Assembly (NCBI GenBank): GCA_020310875.1
Contig: CM035430.1
Location: 104,430,431-104,494,430 of the forward strand
Source: Ceratopteris richardii
Taxonomy: Eukaryota > Streptophyta > Polypodiopsida > Polypodiales > Pteridaceae
Direction: 5' to 3'
DNA: 64,000 nucleotides
The notes below the pieces were generated by a model. The model was given only the letters and a program-made list of their open reading frames with translations. It had not been told where the DNA came from and did no database searches. Position numbers and translations under genes: made by a program. Below are positions 37,041 through 48,800 of the stretch, in pieces (position 1 is the stretch's first letter; each line of letters starts with the position of its first letter).

Positions 37041-37973
37041 TATCTGGATGAATTTATTTTAGTCTTTCTTGACACTATTTTTGTGTATTCTAATGATGAT
37101 GATGAACATGCATTGCATCTCAGGAAGACTGTACAAGAACTTAGAGAGCATAAACTATATGGTAAGATGAGAAAATGTTTTTTTGCAAAGGGGGACATGA
37201 CTTATTTGGGAAGAGTTTTTTCTAAGGAAGGGATTCACATAGATCCTGAGAAAGTTAAAAACATAGTTGACTGGCCTACACCCAAACATGTGAGAGATGT
37301 GAGAAGCTTCCTTGGTTTGGCATAATATGAGAGGGCACACATTAGGGAGTTTTCTTGAATTGCAAATCCTCTTACTCAATTGACAAAGAAAAATAGAGAC
37401 TTCACATGGAATAATGAGTGTGAAAATGCATTTGAAGAATTGAAACAAAAAATTATTGAAAATTGTGTGCTAAAAATACCTGAGGTAGGGAAGCCACTTA
37501 TTGTTGCATGTGATGCAAGTGGAAGTCAAATCAGATGTGTACTTTCACAAGAAGGAAGGGTAGTAGCTTATGAGTCAAGGAAACTAAGGAAAAATGAATT
37601 AAATTATACAACACATGACTTGGAAATGCTTGCGGTTGTTCATGCACTTAAACATTGGAGACACTTATTGCTTGGAGTAAAGTTTGAATTAAGAACGGAT
37701 CATCAGAGCCTTAAACATATCTTTACTCAACCTTTACTTAACAATAGACAAAAATGATGGATCAAATTGCTAAGTGAATATGATTTTGATATTACATATT
37801 TAGGAGGAAAAGAAAACAAAGTGGCTGGTGCTTTGAGTCATGACCCTTTATGCAATTCAATTTCTATTTTATCCTTTGATTTTGATATTAAAAAAGAATT
37901 AAAAGAAGATTTATATTATGCAACAATCTTGAAATATGTTAGATCCTTTTGCTATCATAAGTCATTTTTGTGA
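37041..37973 (+). pseudogene. pol: Gyp3 right half: end of reverse transcriptase and RNase H
   Basis: Resumes the RT at YLDEFILVFLDTIFVYS (the active-site Y/F-x-DD is degraded to LDT), followed by the RT thumb (YLGRVFSKEGIHIDPEKV, WPTPKHVRDVRSFLGLA) and RNase H (KPLIVACDASGSQIRCVLSQ, HDLEMLAVVHALKHWRH, ELRTDHQSLKHIFTQ). The end of the domain (YDFDITYLGGKENKVAGALS) lies at 37767-37840. Stops near 37323, 37357 and 37755 interrupt it. No integrase follows; sequence from 37974 to 38193 is unassigned. Confidence 0.85.
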
Positions 37974-38193
37974 GTTCATCTTTGTCTTGTCATCCATCGA
38001 TGAGGGTTGAAAACACACACAGTGAGATGCATATTACTTTCCTCCTAGGTGTCAAGCTATCTACATCTCAAAACATACTCATCTAAGAGCCTCTTGGAGA
38101 TATGAGATAATACCCTCTTAATTCTTCTACCATATGACATAAGTCCAAATAGGTGCCATGTGGCATGTGTGCCAACTCACCCCAAGAGGCGTC

Positions 38194-38423
38194 TGTTGAT
38201 ATATTTAGGTAGTGATGTGTGTGAACACACTAGGACCATCGGGGCACTTTTTTCCCTCTTTAGGAGGTTTCTTTCCCCCGGCTTGTATATATACCTATTG
38301 CCCTAATGGGCTACTTATCTTTGTACATTCTCTAGTAATACATTCAGTATTGTGTGTTGTGCTCCAAGCTTCTTCTTCTTCCTTGTGGTGTTCGTGTGCT
38401 TCCGTAGACATCTAACTCCAACA
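38194..38423 (+). repeat. 5' LTR of Copia-D
   Basis: 230 bp, TGTTGATATATTTAGG to AACTCCAACA. Confidence 0.92.
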
Positions 38424-38777
38424 ATTGGTATCAGGTCAGGTCGCCACTTCATCTAGGGCATCGTCTACACCTCTCCGGTTGCAATCTCATATTCACACAA
38501 AATTTGGTGAGCATACTCAGGGTGTTTCAGAGATCAAAACTGCTTCATTTTGTGGTGCTAAAATCGTGATCTAAGCTTGTTACGGCCTCTGAACACACTA
38601 TCGTAGTGCTTGTGTAGGCTATTTTGTCTTTTTGTGCCAAAGGTATATACCTGTTTCTATTTGCCAGTATAAGCATCTCGAAGTCTGCTACAAGATTAGC
38701 AGAACTCATCTGGCAATTCCATTCAACTCTTTGAAATACAGTCAATTTTTTGCATCAAGGTATTTTAGTCACCGGAC

Positions 38778-39920
38778 ATGGCTGAAAGCAGTGATGTATT
38801 TCGTATGTTGGCTGTTGAGGATAATTTGGATGGTACTAATTACCAGTTGTGGGCTTATATGACGCGACATGTATTGGTTGCAAAAGGAATGTGGAACATT
38901 GTGCAGGGTATTGAAAACCGTCCTATCACACCTGCAACTATTACAATAGCAGGTACTGAAGCTGATGCAGAAGGTATCGAAGATGATGATATTTTGCATA
39001 TTCCTGTTTGTGCTACAATTTCTGCTACACCTACTGTAGAGCAGATTTGTTGGGACGGCAGAGATGCCAAGGCACATGCATTGATAGCTTTGTCTATCAA
39101 ACCTACCATTATTCCTCACATTCGCTCTTGCAGAACAACTAAGGATGCTTGGGATACACTTACCACATTGTACCAAGCTAGGAATGAGGCTCGTGTTGCT
39201 CACCTTTGAAAATAGTTGGAGAGTGAGCACATGAATGAAGGTGATTCTATGGATATTTTTCTAACGAAGATCAAAGACTTGAAGGAACAATTGATTTCTG
39301 CTGATGAGATTATACCAGATAGCTCACTTGTGTAGACCGTTCTAAATGGTCTTCCTGATTCATATCAGAGTTTTTCTTCTACTCTTCGGTTGATGATGAA
39401 AGGCAATCCAAATGCCTTGTCATTTGAGGAGTTATTCTCTGTTCTGTTGTAGGAGGATTGGTAAAAAAAAATAGGTCCATTATACGTGTTGCAGATCAAG
39501 CTTTCCTGGCTAGTCAGAAGGGCAAAGGAAAATGGAGCTCTTCAACTAGTGAGCAAAAATCTTCTAATTCTGCACAATCAAAGAGGGAAGACAAACATGA
39601 TAAGAAATCAGAAAGCAGAAATTGTTTTGCAAGTACTGTAAAGGAAATGATCATATCATAAAGAACTGTCCAAAACTGGCTCCTAAAGAGGCAAAGAAGA
39701 AAGAGGCAAGAATGGTTGTTGCAGAGGCCCCTACACCAAAAACCGAGTCTGCTTTTCTTGTGTAGGAAGAAGAATGGGCATTTACTAGTGTTTGCAGTTT
39801 TGACCCATCTTCTCATGAGCAGTGCATGTCTGCAGTAGACTCAGATGTTTGGTACTTTGAGAGTGGGGCGACCAAACATATTACCTCGTAGCGTAGTTTC
39901 TTCTCTTCACTCGACCCTGC
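38778..39920 (+). pseudogene. gag: gag and protease stub of Copia-D
   Basis: From ATG 38778 the frame is open for 143 codons (capsid; GTNYQLWAYMTRHVL), then broken by CGA-to-TGA near 39206 and ambers at 39213, 39333, 39450 and 39763. A knuckle with NCFASTVKEMIIS is readable only after a frame change near 39620 (a base lost in AAAGCAG). The protease begins WYFESGATKHITS: the catalytic Asp is Glu (GAG at about 39859), then an amber at 39889, and the coding sequence is cut by the deletion. Confidence 0.85.
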
Positions 39921-39923
39921 CCT

Positions 39924-41066
39924 GCAAAGGGTTATGCGCAAGAAAGAGGCATTGATTTTGATGAGACCTTTGCACCTACTTGCCGAAATGACTACTACTC
40001 ATAGCATCTGTGCACTTGTAGCTCATCATGGTTGGAATGTACATCAGTTGGATATCAAAACAACATTTTTGAATAGTGACTTGCATGAAGAAGTGTATGT
40101 TTTTCAGCCCCATGGCTTTGTGCAAAAAGGGAATGAGAACCAGATGTGCAGGCTAAAGAAGGCATTATATGGCTTAAAGGAAGCACCACGTGCTTGGTAT
40201 GAAAAGATACATGCCTATCTGATTACACATGGTTTTGAGAACAGTCCAACTGAAAGCACCTTATATGTTAAGCATGCAAATGATGTACTTCTGATCATTG
40301 TGGTTTATGTTGATGACATGCTGCTCACTAGTCCTAATGAGAGGCGTATTACTGATTTTAAGGCTGATTTACATGCCTCATTTGAGATGTCTGATTTGGG
40401 GCATTTGCATCACTATTTGGGCATTTACTTTATGCACATTGATGGTGGAATGGGTTTGTGTCAAACGAAATATATTGACACATTATTCTAGCATTTTGGC
40501 CTTGATGACTGTAAGCCTATTGCCACTCCTATGGAGATAGGTTTATGATTGAGTCTTGAGGATGTTGGAGATGCATTTAATGTTGTTCTCTTATGCATTA
40601 CTCAGTCACATATTCAATTTGGTGTCTCACACATGAGCAGGTTTATGCATTGGACAGGAGTCAAGCATTCACGGGCGGTTAAGCGCATCTTTCGCTACTT
40701 GAGTGGTACTCGGCTACTTGGGTTGTTTTTTCCCAAGGGGGGATCACTACCGCCATATTTGCATGCTTTTTTTGACTCTGATTGGGCTCGTTGCTATGAC
40801 ACTCGTGTGTCCACTTGTGGCTTTTGCTTCATGCTTGGTAGCTCATGTATATCTTGGTTGAGCAAGAAGTAGCCTACTATGGCCACTTCCAGTTGTGAGG
40901 CTGAGTATAGGGCAACTTTCATAGCCACTGTTGAGTGTGTGTGGCTCAGATGCCTTATGGCTGATTTGGGTGTTGGTTAGTCTTCTGCCACCACCATCTT
41001 CACTGACAGTCAGAGTGCATTGGGAGTTGCGAGGAACCCTGTGTTCCATGCTCACACTAAGCACAT
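39924..41066 (+). pseudogene. pol: pol remnant of Copia-D: reverse transcriptase and RNase H
   Basis: RT from KERGIDFDETFAP-like sequence at 39945 through YVDDM near 40312, then RNase H with DSDWAR near 40775 and WLSKK at 40855. Ambers at 40489, 40870 and 40978. About 60 bp near 40590 are missing compared with Copia-A. Interrupted by Gyp1 after CACTAAGCACAT. Confidence 0.87.
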
Positions 41067-41647
41067 TGTTGACAGTATACGGGAAGAAGCAAGTACGGAC
41101 ACACATGCAGATCTAGCACTGAGGCAACCCTTCATTTTTTTCAAAACCCTCACATCATTTTAAAGTGATTTTCATCACTACAAACCCTTGTAAATATCAT
41201 TTCACCTTTTTGTAGCTCCATTTTGTACAAGCCGAGGAGTCCTCGAGCTTGGGGAGCCTTAGAAGTAGTTGCCTGCCAATTTTCATAATTTTTAGATCTC
41301 GTTTGGGCCCTCAAATAAGCCCTGGAACCTAATTTTTAACTAGGCCGGACACTAGGTCTGAACAGGGCCAAAGCTAGTCAAAAACTATAAATAGAGCTAG
41401 AGAGCTCACTTTTGGGGTAGCTTCTTGTAGTTTGAGCTTGTATGAGAACTTTGTTGCAATAGAAGTGGTTCCATTGTCTTACTCTCTTTGTTCTTGCCGT
41501 GTGTGCGTGTGTGCGTGTATGTGTGTGCATGCTTGTGTGCTTCTCACTCACGCACTTGTGCTTCCACTTGCTCGTGGTCTTCATACCATCCTCACGTCTC
41601 CCCGGATTGACATTAAAGGAGGTGCTACTCATCGCTGAGCTACACCA
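41067..41647 (+). repeat. 5' LTR of Gyp1
   Basis: 581 bp, TGTTGACAGTATACGG to GAGCTACACCA. TATA box TATAAATA at 41386-41393; a TG-rich stretch (about 41498-41540) lies downstream in the R/U5 part. A related, longer LTR is at 3977-4672. Confidence 0.96.
41386..41393 (+). promoter_or_regulatory. TATA box of the Gyp1 5' LTR
   Basis: CTATAAATAG, conserved in the 3' LTR (57985-57992) and in the divergent LTR at 4413-4420. Confidence 0.7.
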
Positions 41648-41652
41648 AATTT

Positions 41653-41670
41653 TGGCGCTGTTGCCGGGGA
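41653..41670 (+). other. Primer-binding site of Gyp1 (tRNA-Asp type)
   Basis: TGGCGCTGTTGCCGGGGA, 5 nt after the LTR; one mismatch to the complement of the plant tRNA-Asp 3' end, and the match continues through TCGA to 41674. Confidence 0.88.
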
Positions 41671-41756
41671 TCGAGCTTTGAGGACGAGCGTGTGATGGTA
41701 AGACGTAGAGAGGACGCGTTGGAATGGTAAGTAGTTGGTAAATTTCTGATTTTTCT

Positions 41757-41818
41757 CTATCTCCATCTCCATCTTCACCTCCATCTCCATCTTCACCTCC
41801 ATCTCCATCTCCACCTCC
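41757..41818 (+). repeat. CATCTC/CTTCAC hexamer repeat in the Gyp1 leader
   Basis: About ten units of CATCTC with CACCTC and CATCTT variants. Confidence 0.85.
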
Positions 41819-43036
41819 TTGTCCTTCCCCACTACATATTCCCTCTTCCTTGTCATTCCCCTCATTTGTTGTGTGCGAGTTTGAGAGAGAGCGAGTGTGT
41901 GTGCTTGTCTTTGTGTGTTTTTTGCATGTTTCTTGCAGGTGGCAGCTCCATCATCATCTCCAGCAAGCTCAGCAGGTACAGAATTTGTCTGCACAGTCCC
42001 CGAGGCGTTGAGCTCGAGCTATCGCGACACTCCGAAAATTTCACCCAATCACGATTCTGAGTGCACCACGACACTGCGCAGGCCTAGAGCTCCCAGGATC
42101 ACTAGACAGAACAGAAAAATTCATCATATCCCGAGCTATCGCGACACCTCACGAGCTATCGCGACACCTCATGAGCTATCGCGACACTTCGACCTATCGC
42201 GACACCTCACGACCTATCGCGACACCTCACCACCTATCGCGACACCTCACGACCTATCGCGACACCTCACGAGCTATCGCGACACTTCGACCTATCGCGA
42301 CACCTCACCACCTATCGCGACACCTCACCACCTATCGCGACACTTCGACCTATCGCGACACCTCACGACCTATCGCGACACCTCACGACCTATCGCGACA
42401 CCTCACGACCTATCGCGACACTTTCGACCTATCGCGACACTTCGACCTATCGCGACACCTCACGAGCTATCGCGACACCTCACGAGCTATCGTGACACTT
42501 CGACCTATCGCGACACCTCACGACCTATCGCAACACCTCACGACCTATCGCGATCCTTGTCCTTCCCCACTACATATTCCCTCTTCCTTGTCATTCCCCT
42601 CATTTGTTGTGTGCAAGTTTGAGAGAGAGCGAGTGTGTGTGCTTGTCTTTGTGTGTTTTTTGCATGTTTCTTGCAGGTGGCAGCTCCATCATCTCCAGCA
42701 AGCTCAGCAGGTACAGAATTTGTCTGCACAGTCCCCGAGGTGTTGAGCTCGAGCTATCGCGACACTCCGAAAATTTCACCCAATCATGATTCTGAGTGCA
42801 CCACGACACTGCGCAGGCCTAGAGCTCCCAGGATCACTAGACAGAACAGAAAAATTCACCATATCCCGAGCTATCGCGACACCTCACGAGCTACCGCGAC
42901 ACCTCACGAGCTATCGCGACACTTCGACCTATCGCGACACCTCACGACCTATCGCGACACCTCACCACCTATCGGGACACCTCACGACCTATCGTGACAC
43001 CTCACGAGCTATCGCGACACTTCGACCTATCGCGAT
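41817..43036 (+). repeat. 738-bp tandem duplication containing a CpG-rich minisatellite (Gyp1 leader)
   Basis: CCTTGTCCTTCCCCACTACA occurs at 41817 and 42555, and the following 300 bp or so are repeated with few changes, including a pyrimidine-rich acceptor-like TTTCTTGCAG/GT. Each copy ends in an array of 18-20-bp units, CTATCGCGACACCTCACGAC and CTATCGCGACACTTCGAC: about 22 units at 42132-42555 and about 8 at 42865-43036. Every intact unit holds the palindrome TCGCGA. A single seed unit, CTATCGCGACACTCCGAAAA, lies upstream of each array (42010 and 42750). No long meaningful coding sequence: the translated frames are only SRHLTTYRDT-type repeats. Confidence 0.93.
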
Positions 43037-43906
43037 ACACGGCCTTTAACACATGAAAAGTTAGGGTTAATTTTGAGTGAATTGAAGGGTAGTTGAGCTT
43101 ATTTTAGGCACCTTGGTGTAACTTTAGAACCTTGGAAGTGGGCAAAAGGCCTAGAAGCCAGAGAGGGATCTCCTGAACCCTGAGAGCTTGTTTTGACCCT
43201 ATAGTGCCTGAATGGTCATAACTTGACCATACGAACTCCGATTGATGAGATTTTGGTCTCGTTGGAAAGCTCGTTGAGAATCATACGCGGAGTTTTAGAA
43301 CACGCATTTTTAAGTTGACCTTTAGGTGGAACTAAGTGGTCCTCAGATTCAGGGGGTACAGTGAACTACTCCAGGGGGACTGAAATTATTGATGTGTGTC
43401 TTTCAATTACTTGTGGCAATAGAGCTATACTAACGGGTGAGCTTTTGCAGGAACTTTGTGTGCACTCAAGGCAATCCAAAGCAAGCTAGCAAGGGTGAGT
43501 ACCAAGCGTGGGAGAAGGCTTCCTGGGATTGTGTAGCAGTCTGGTCAACCAGCTAATTGAGGTTGGAAGATCTCTCAACCCTCCTTTGTCAATTCCTAGC
43601 CTAGGCTAAGTACGACTTAGGTGTGGTAATTAATTAGGGCAACGTTAGGCACGAATCAAATCCAAGAGTATTAATCAACCAAGTGCAAGAAGTAAATAGG
43701 TCTTAAGTGCGAAAACCCTAAGGGACAAAAGGTAAACGGGAATCGATCACTTATCAAGTGCGGAAATTCACTTAAGTACTCCTGACGACGCGATTTCAGA
43801 CAAGACCATAAACATAATATTCAACTCAAAAGAACAAAGTGATTGGTGCAAAATTAACCTGCAACGAGAGTGTGCTTGGGTCCCAGGGGGTAGATAAATC
43901 AGGCAT
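43037..43906 (+). other. Gyp1 untranslated leader with candidate 5' splice site
   Basis: No coding sequence. AAGG/GTGAGT at 43491-43500 is a strong donor match, with GT at 43495; acceptor-like TTTTGCAG/GA is at about 43444-43450. A spliced message from 43494 to the acceptor at 53371 would place the 3' ORF near the 5' end of an mRNA. Inference from motifs only. Confidence 0.45.
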
Positions 43907-45838
43907 ATGAACCTTAGATCAGGCAGACACTTAGGCCGAGACAGACAAAGCCTCAGATCTTCTGAAGCTAGTGTCAATCACACTGCCAGGTCTTGGGCCC
44001 AACAGTTGAGTGATTACCCATACACTCCCAGATCAGAAACAAGTGATTCTGAGATGTCCTATCACATGGAGAGACCAGTAGGTAGTTCAGGGTTGGCTTA
44101 TCTAGAAAAGCCAGAGGGACCTTACAAGACTCAATTGGAATATATCAGGACGAATCGTCTAGGTGCTCGCATCTACAAAGACGGACTGAGAAGATCGGTG
44201 GTCCAGATTAAGAACCCCGATCAACCCCATGGATTAGACCACCCGGTAGTCAAGTTTGAGAATGGAGCATACCTAGATAAAGAGGGGACTATATATGTAG
44301 TCACCACTCTTCCTGATAGAACTGATGAGTTTGGAAATGTGATTGCGGAGACCGACATGGGTGATATAGAGCAAGGGAACTTAGAGAGAGAGCCAAGAAC
44401 TCCCCGTGGTAAATCTGTCTTGACCAGAATCATGACTCCAGAGTGGATTCCACAGGATAATAAAAGCATAGATCTGCTTTTAAACCGAGAAACCGATGAG
44501 GCTTTTTGGAGATACAAATCTGCTCAACCTCAGGAAGTGAGTGCCCTCACAATCTATGAGTTTAAAGACCCTGATAGCCCAGGCCAAGTAACCTACCTAG
44601 ACAATGCATCAGAGAGAATCTTCGAAGTCACCGAGAATGGCAGACATGCCTACACATGGAAGGGTGAATTTGTTTTTCCCCAACCAAGGTCTAATGTGTC
44701 CTTTGGTCACCAAGGAGGTGGGACCTCCCAAGCTCATGGAGCTCAAAGAGATAGAAGTAGAGACAAGCCTGAGGTAAGTTTTGCCAACTCCCTGGGAAGA
44801 GAAAGAACGGGATCAGAAAGGAATAGAGTGGAACCTGAGAGACATAGAACCCCATGGAATCAAAGGAATACTGAAGATTTTCCTTTGCCGAGGCCGAGAG
44901 AACACACTAGGACCCTACGACCAACTCAACTGGTGAAGTCCATGAAGAATTACTTCGATGGCACGGGAGACCCTTATAACCATGTGGCAGAATTTCGGCA
45001 AGTATTGAAAGCTGAACAGGTAGAGGACCTATTCACACAATATAATGCTTTCGGTCTAACCCTTAGGAACACTGCCCTTACGTGGTTTCAACCACTAAAT
45101 GAGAGGCATTTCAGAAACATAGACCAACTCTTAGAGGCATTTATTGTTGAGTTTTCTAAGAGTGGAATCAGGCATAACACCTCCTCACTAATTCATAGTT
45201 TCAAACAAACACCTCAAGAGACGGTCAGACTAGCTCGAAGAAGATTTAGACAGTACCTGGAGAGATGCCCGATGCCGGAGTTACCCACACCAGCCAAACA
45301 AGTGGCCTTGTTCCTAGATGGATTGTTGAGCACTAAGCTCAGGTCATATGTGTACCTGAAGGACCCCAGAACGATAGAAGAGTGCGTGCGCATGTGCATA
45401 GACATTGAGGACAATCTAGGTGAGGAATTAGAACTATCAAAAATCTATAAGGATTCTGATAGCTCTAGTAACATGACATCGGGTCAATCCACATCCATCG
45501 AGGAACTTGCAGAGAAGGTAGCCCAAAAACTAGGTGTCTCTAGCAAACAAATTCCGAGATTTGCCCCAGTTAAGCGGTGCTACAATTGTGGCGGTGACCA
45601 TATGGCAAGTGTATGTCCCATTATGGCCCAACCCCAGGCGAATCCTAGTAGCCAGTACTGCACCATAGAGCGCAGGTACACTGACCACACTGCACAAGAC
45701 TGCCAATATAACAAACAAACTGTTAGGCAAAATTATCCTCAGCCATATCCACAACATGGTAGATACCAGAATCAGTACCCACTACAACAATACAACAGAC
45801 CACAGCAAACTTATCAAACACCTTACCAAGGGCAGTAG
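43907..45838 (+). CDS. gag: Gag of Gyp1
   Basis: 643 codons from ATG 43907 to TAG 45836-45838; starts MNLRSGRHLGRDRQ. The first 340 or so residues are a charged N-terminal extension. The gag capsid domain spans about residues 348-505 (YFDGTGDPYNHVAEF, LTWFQPLNERHF, DGLLSTKLRSYVYLKDPRT). A knuckle CYNCGGDHMASVC at residue 558 has spacing CX2CX3HX4C, one residue shorter than the standard CX2CX4HX4C. A degenerate second one (YCTIERRYTDHTAQDC) lacks its second Cys. The C-terminus is Gln/Tyr/Pro-rich. Capsid and RNA packaging roles are by family. The stop is followed in the same frame by pol. Confidence 0.93.
   Translation: MNLRSGRHLGRDRQSLRSSEASVNHTARSWAQQLSDYPYTPRSETSDSEMSYHMERPVGSSGLAYLEKPEGPYKTQLEYIRTNRLGARIYKDGLRRSVVQIKNPDQPHGLDHPVVKFENGAYLDKEGTIYVVTTLPDRTDEFGNVIAETDMGDIEQGNLEREPRTPRGKSVLTRIMTPEWIPQDNKSIDLLLNRETDEAFWRYKSAQPQEVSALTIYEFKDPDSPGQVTYLDNASERIFEVTENGRHAYTWKGEFVFPQPRSNVSFGHQGGGTSQAHGAQRDRSRDKPEVSFANSLGRERTGSERNRVEPERHRTPWNQRNTEDFPLPRPREHTRTLRPTQLVKSMKNYFDGTGDPYNHVAEFRQVLKAEQVEDLFTQYNAFGLTLRNTALTWFQPLNERHFRNIDQLLEAFIVEFSKSGIRHNTSSLIHSFKQTPQETVRLARRRFRQYLERCPMPELPTPAKQVALFLDGLLSTKLRSYVYLKDPRTIEECVRMCIDIEDNLGEELELSKIYKDSDSSSNMTSGQSTSIEELAEKVAQKLGVSSKQIPRFAPVKRCYNCGGDHMASVCPIMAQPQANPSSQYCTIERRYTDHTAQDCQYNKQTVRQNYPQPYPQHGRYQNQYPLQQYNRPQQTYQTPYQGQ
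45836..45838 (+). other. Amber codon between gag and pol of Gyp1
   Basis: GGG-CAG-TAG-AGA-CCT. Frame continues without shift: after it comes RPQPVLVQQPPAP and the rest of pol, with no ATG near the start of pol. Either a readthrough site or a CAG-to-TAG mutation in a Gln-rich stretch. Confidence 0.8.
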
Positions 45839-48800
45839 AGACCTCAACCAGTCCTAGTACAGCAACCCCCTGCTCCCACCAATGTGATCCCAGTGAAATA
45901 TGCATCTACTGAAGAAAATCCGAATAGAGCCATAGTCCCAGTCACCCCATTGCTATCAGACAGTGATCCAAGTGACCATAGTTTTGACTCCACACATATG
46001 GATAGCCCACAGGCTTACTACATGCAGTCACCCGAGCATAACGAGTCATACTATTATGAGGACCCAAGTGAAAATAGTGGGGAGCCTGAGTATGCTAATG
46101 TCATGTACACAAACCCCAACTCTAGACCTCAACCTAGGCAGGTACGAACCCCATTGCCTAGAGGACCATGCTTCAGATGTCAGGGAGATCACCTTATACG
46201 TGATTGTCCACTGCCTGTCCCTACACAACCTCAACCAGTAACCATTCAGGGTTTCTGTCAAGACTGCGGGAAAGAACATCTCCTACGAGATTGCCCAAAG
46301 AACCCTAATAACATGCCTAAAATCACTCCTATCAATGTTGTTGGGTTAGTTGTAGACTCCATAGGGATTGTGACTTCCACTGCACCTGTGCAGGTGATCA
46401 CAAGAGCCCAGGCACTACAACAAAACCAAGGTGTTGGACAGGAAAAGAGCCCCGAGGTGAGTGAAACAGAGAGCATAACCAAAAAGAGGACTAGAGCCTG
46501 GAAGGATAGTCGTGAAAGAATGAAGAGGCAATGGGCAAAAAAGATAAACGAACTTGAAGAAAGCTTGAGAGAAACCAAGGCAAAAATCATAGAGATCACA
46601 TCTCAACCGCACTCTCACACATTCCCACCGCAACCATCCCCATCACCCTCCATTCCTCCACCCTCTAATACACCCCACGTAACCCACCCACCACCCCGAG
46701 TAGGATCAGTATTAGCTGACCCCACTCCTAAAGGCTTGGACATGATGTTCAAGGCCTACCAGGCTCGACTTCAAGAAGGGCCAACAGCTGCAAACCTAGA
46801 CAAGAGTTACCCTAGAGCAGATTTAGAGATTGAACGGATGAAAATGTGCATGAAAATGGTAGAACAAGCTCAAGCTATACTTGAGACTAGTCAAAAGTTC
46901 AATCAGACAAACTCTGTCAAGCCGGATTTGCATTTCCAAGGCTTACTAGAAAGATTAGAGCAGTTGGTAAACAAATCACAAGTTTCTTTACCTCCACAGG
47001 CTCAACCAGTTGTTGAAAGAGGAAGCTCACCACCAAGGGGAGCTTATGATCCTAATTCCACGGATGCTGGAATACCTCCTTCAATTCAACAGTACTCTCA
47101 AGAGTTCTTGCGGGAAATACAAGAAGAGAAATGGGCCAAGGAGAAGGGTGATTCCCCTCCTATACCTGAGATTGATGATCTTCATGATCAATTTCCCCAA
47201 GACATTCCGTCTATCTATGGAGATCAAACAGAGCAACAAGAGGATGAGAGATTAGATTTTGAATCTAATTCTTTACAAGAGTTGCCTCATTTCACAGGCC
47301 CATGGGAATCTGAATCTCTCCAGATCAGAGCTCCCACAATATTGGTGAGAAATGAAGACTTAGTGATTCCCAGGAACACTGATGTTGTGAAGAACACTAA
47401 GGTTCAATGTCATCTCACTGTAGAGGAGCTGCTCAAGGCAAAACCGGAGCTCTGGAATCATGTGAAGGATCAGGTTCCAGAACTTGAATCCAATACACCA
47501 AAAGTAGGCTCTAAGCAAAAAGTACCAGAGATACCTCTCGACAAGATAGGAGACATGAGCGAAGGTGAAGAAGGTAACACTTATCTTCCGATCACCTATC
47601 AAGGTTACACAACCAAAGCAATTGTGGATTCGGGTGCTGGTGTTGCTATTGCGACCACCTCCTTGTGGAAGCGATGGGGCAAACCCACCTTAAGACCAAC
47701 GAGAATGAAACTTCAAATGGCAGATGGTCATTTTGAAAGACCTCTCGGATTGCTTGAAGGGATAACTCTAACCACTTGTGGTGTAGAGTTTGAACATACA
47801 TTTGCTATATGTGACTTTGAGAAAAATAATGTCTACGAGATGATCCTAGGAAGACCCTTCTTACGACAATTGCAAATAGTACAGGATTGGGGAACCAACT
47901 CCTTGTACTTACAGCACTTAGGGGTCACCACCAAGGTCAATCTGAAGGATTACACCTTCAGAGATGTACCACCCCTACAGTGGAATCCTATCCACAAAGC
48001 GAAAGAAGATTCTATCTCCGTGCATTCTGGAAGTTCACCTGAACCATCCTGGCTGCATGAAGATACTCACTTGTGGATGTGCAAGGTCGCAGAGGAAGAG
48101 GAAAAGCGCCTAAAAGCGAGAGAAGAAGGAACTTTCCCAGGAGATAGACCAATAAAAGACCCAACCTATACACCGATGATATTTCCAGATGAGGAATTTG
48201 AGCCTCATGGTTGGGCAGAAATCTTAGCCACCATGGACATTGCAGTCAATGAAGAACAATGGACACCTCATTGTGATGAGGAGGGTTATGATATTTCAGT
48301 GTTCATGTGTCAGCCCTTGTTGGAAGAGTGTGATCCTAGTGAGTTCATAGAAGAAGAAGAGAATGACGATGATCTAGAATCCATTGTGATGGATACTTAC
48401 TTTTACTCAGAGGAACACTACTTAGAGGACATAGGAGTGTTAACCCAAAAAGAAGAAGAACCCCTTGCGAGTATTAAAACGATAAATTCAAAGAAAGGAA
48501 GTGAAGGAGGTCAAAAGAAAAAGAAAAGAAAAGCAGTGAAACAAGAAGAGGAAGAATCATTGTTTGAAGTACCAGAAAATTTCAAGAAATATGAAGTGGA
48601 AGACCGGAAAATTTTGGTACGAATGCCTAAGAGAGAGGCCATTATAGGAGAAGCATATGACAATAAAGAAAAGACCAAAAAAATTGTAGTGACCATTGAA
48701 GGGAACGAAGAACGATGTACGTACATAGGAGATGACCTAAGTGCCAAAGAAGAAGCAGATCTTGTAGCTCTATTAAGGGAATATAGGGATGTGTTCGCAT

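Larger units (their letters stand above)
38194..41066 (+). mobile_element. Copia-D, left part (split by Gyp1)
   Basis: 5' LTR 38194-38423, mutated primer site TGGTATCAGGTC at 38426-38437, gag from 38778, a stub of protease, then a direct jump at about 39923 into RT (AAGGGTTATGCGCAAG), missing about 1.74 kb relative to Copia-A (end of protease, all integrase, start of RT). RNase H then runs to the Gyp1 insertion after CACAT (41062-41066). The element resumes at 58252. Outer TSDs are GCGTC (38189-38193) and GTGTC (58696-58700), one C/T difference at a CpG. Confidence 0.92.

Noticed and set aside
42132-43036. Regularly spaced short repeats resembling a CRISPR array
   Set aside because: Units are contiguous without unique spacers, lie in a plant retrotransposon leader, and vary between 18 and 20 bp.
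41897-43049. Open frames of SRHLTTYRDT-like repeats
   Set aside because: Translation of the CpG-rich minisatellite; multiple frames are open equally, so there is no coding bias.
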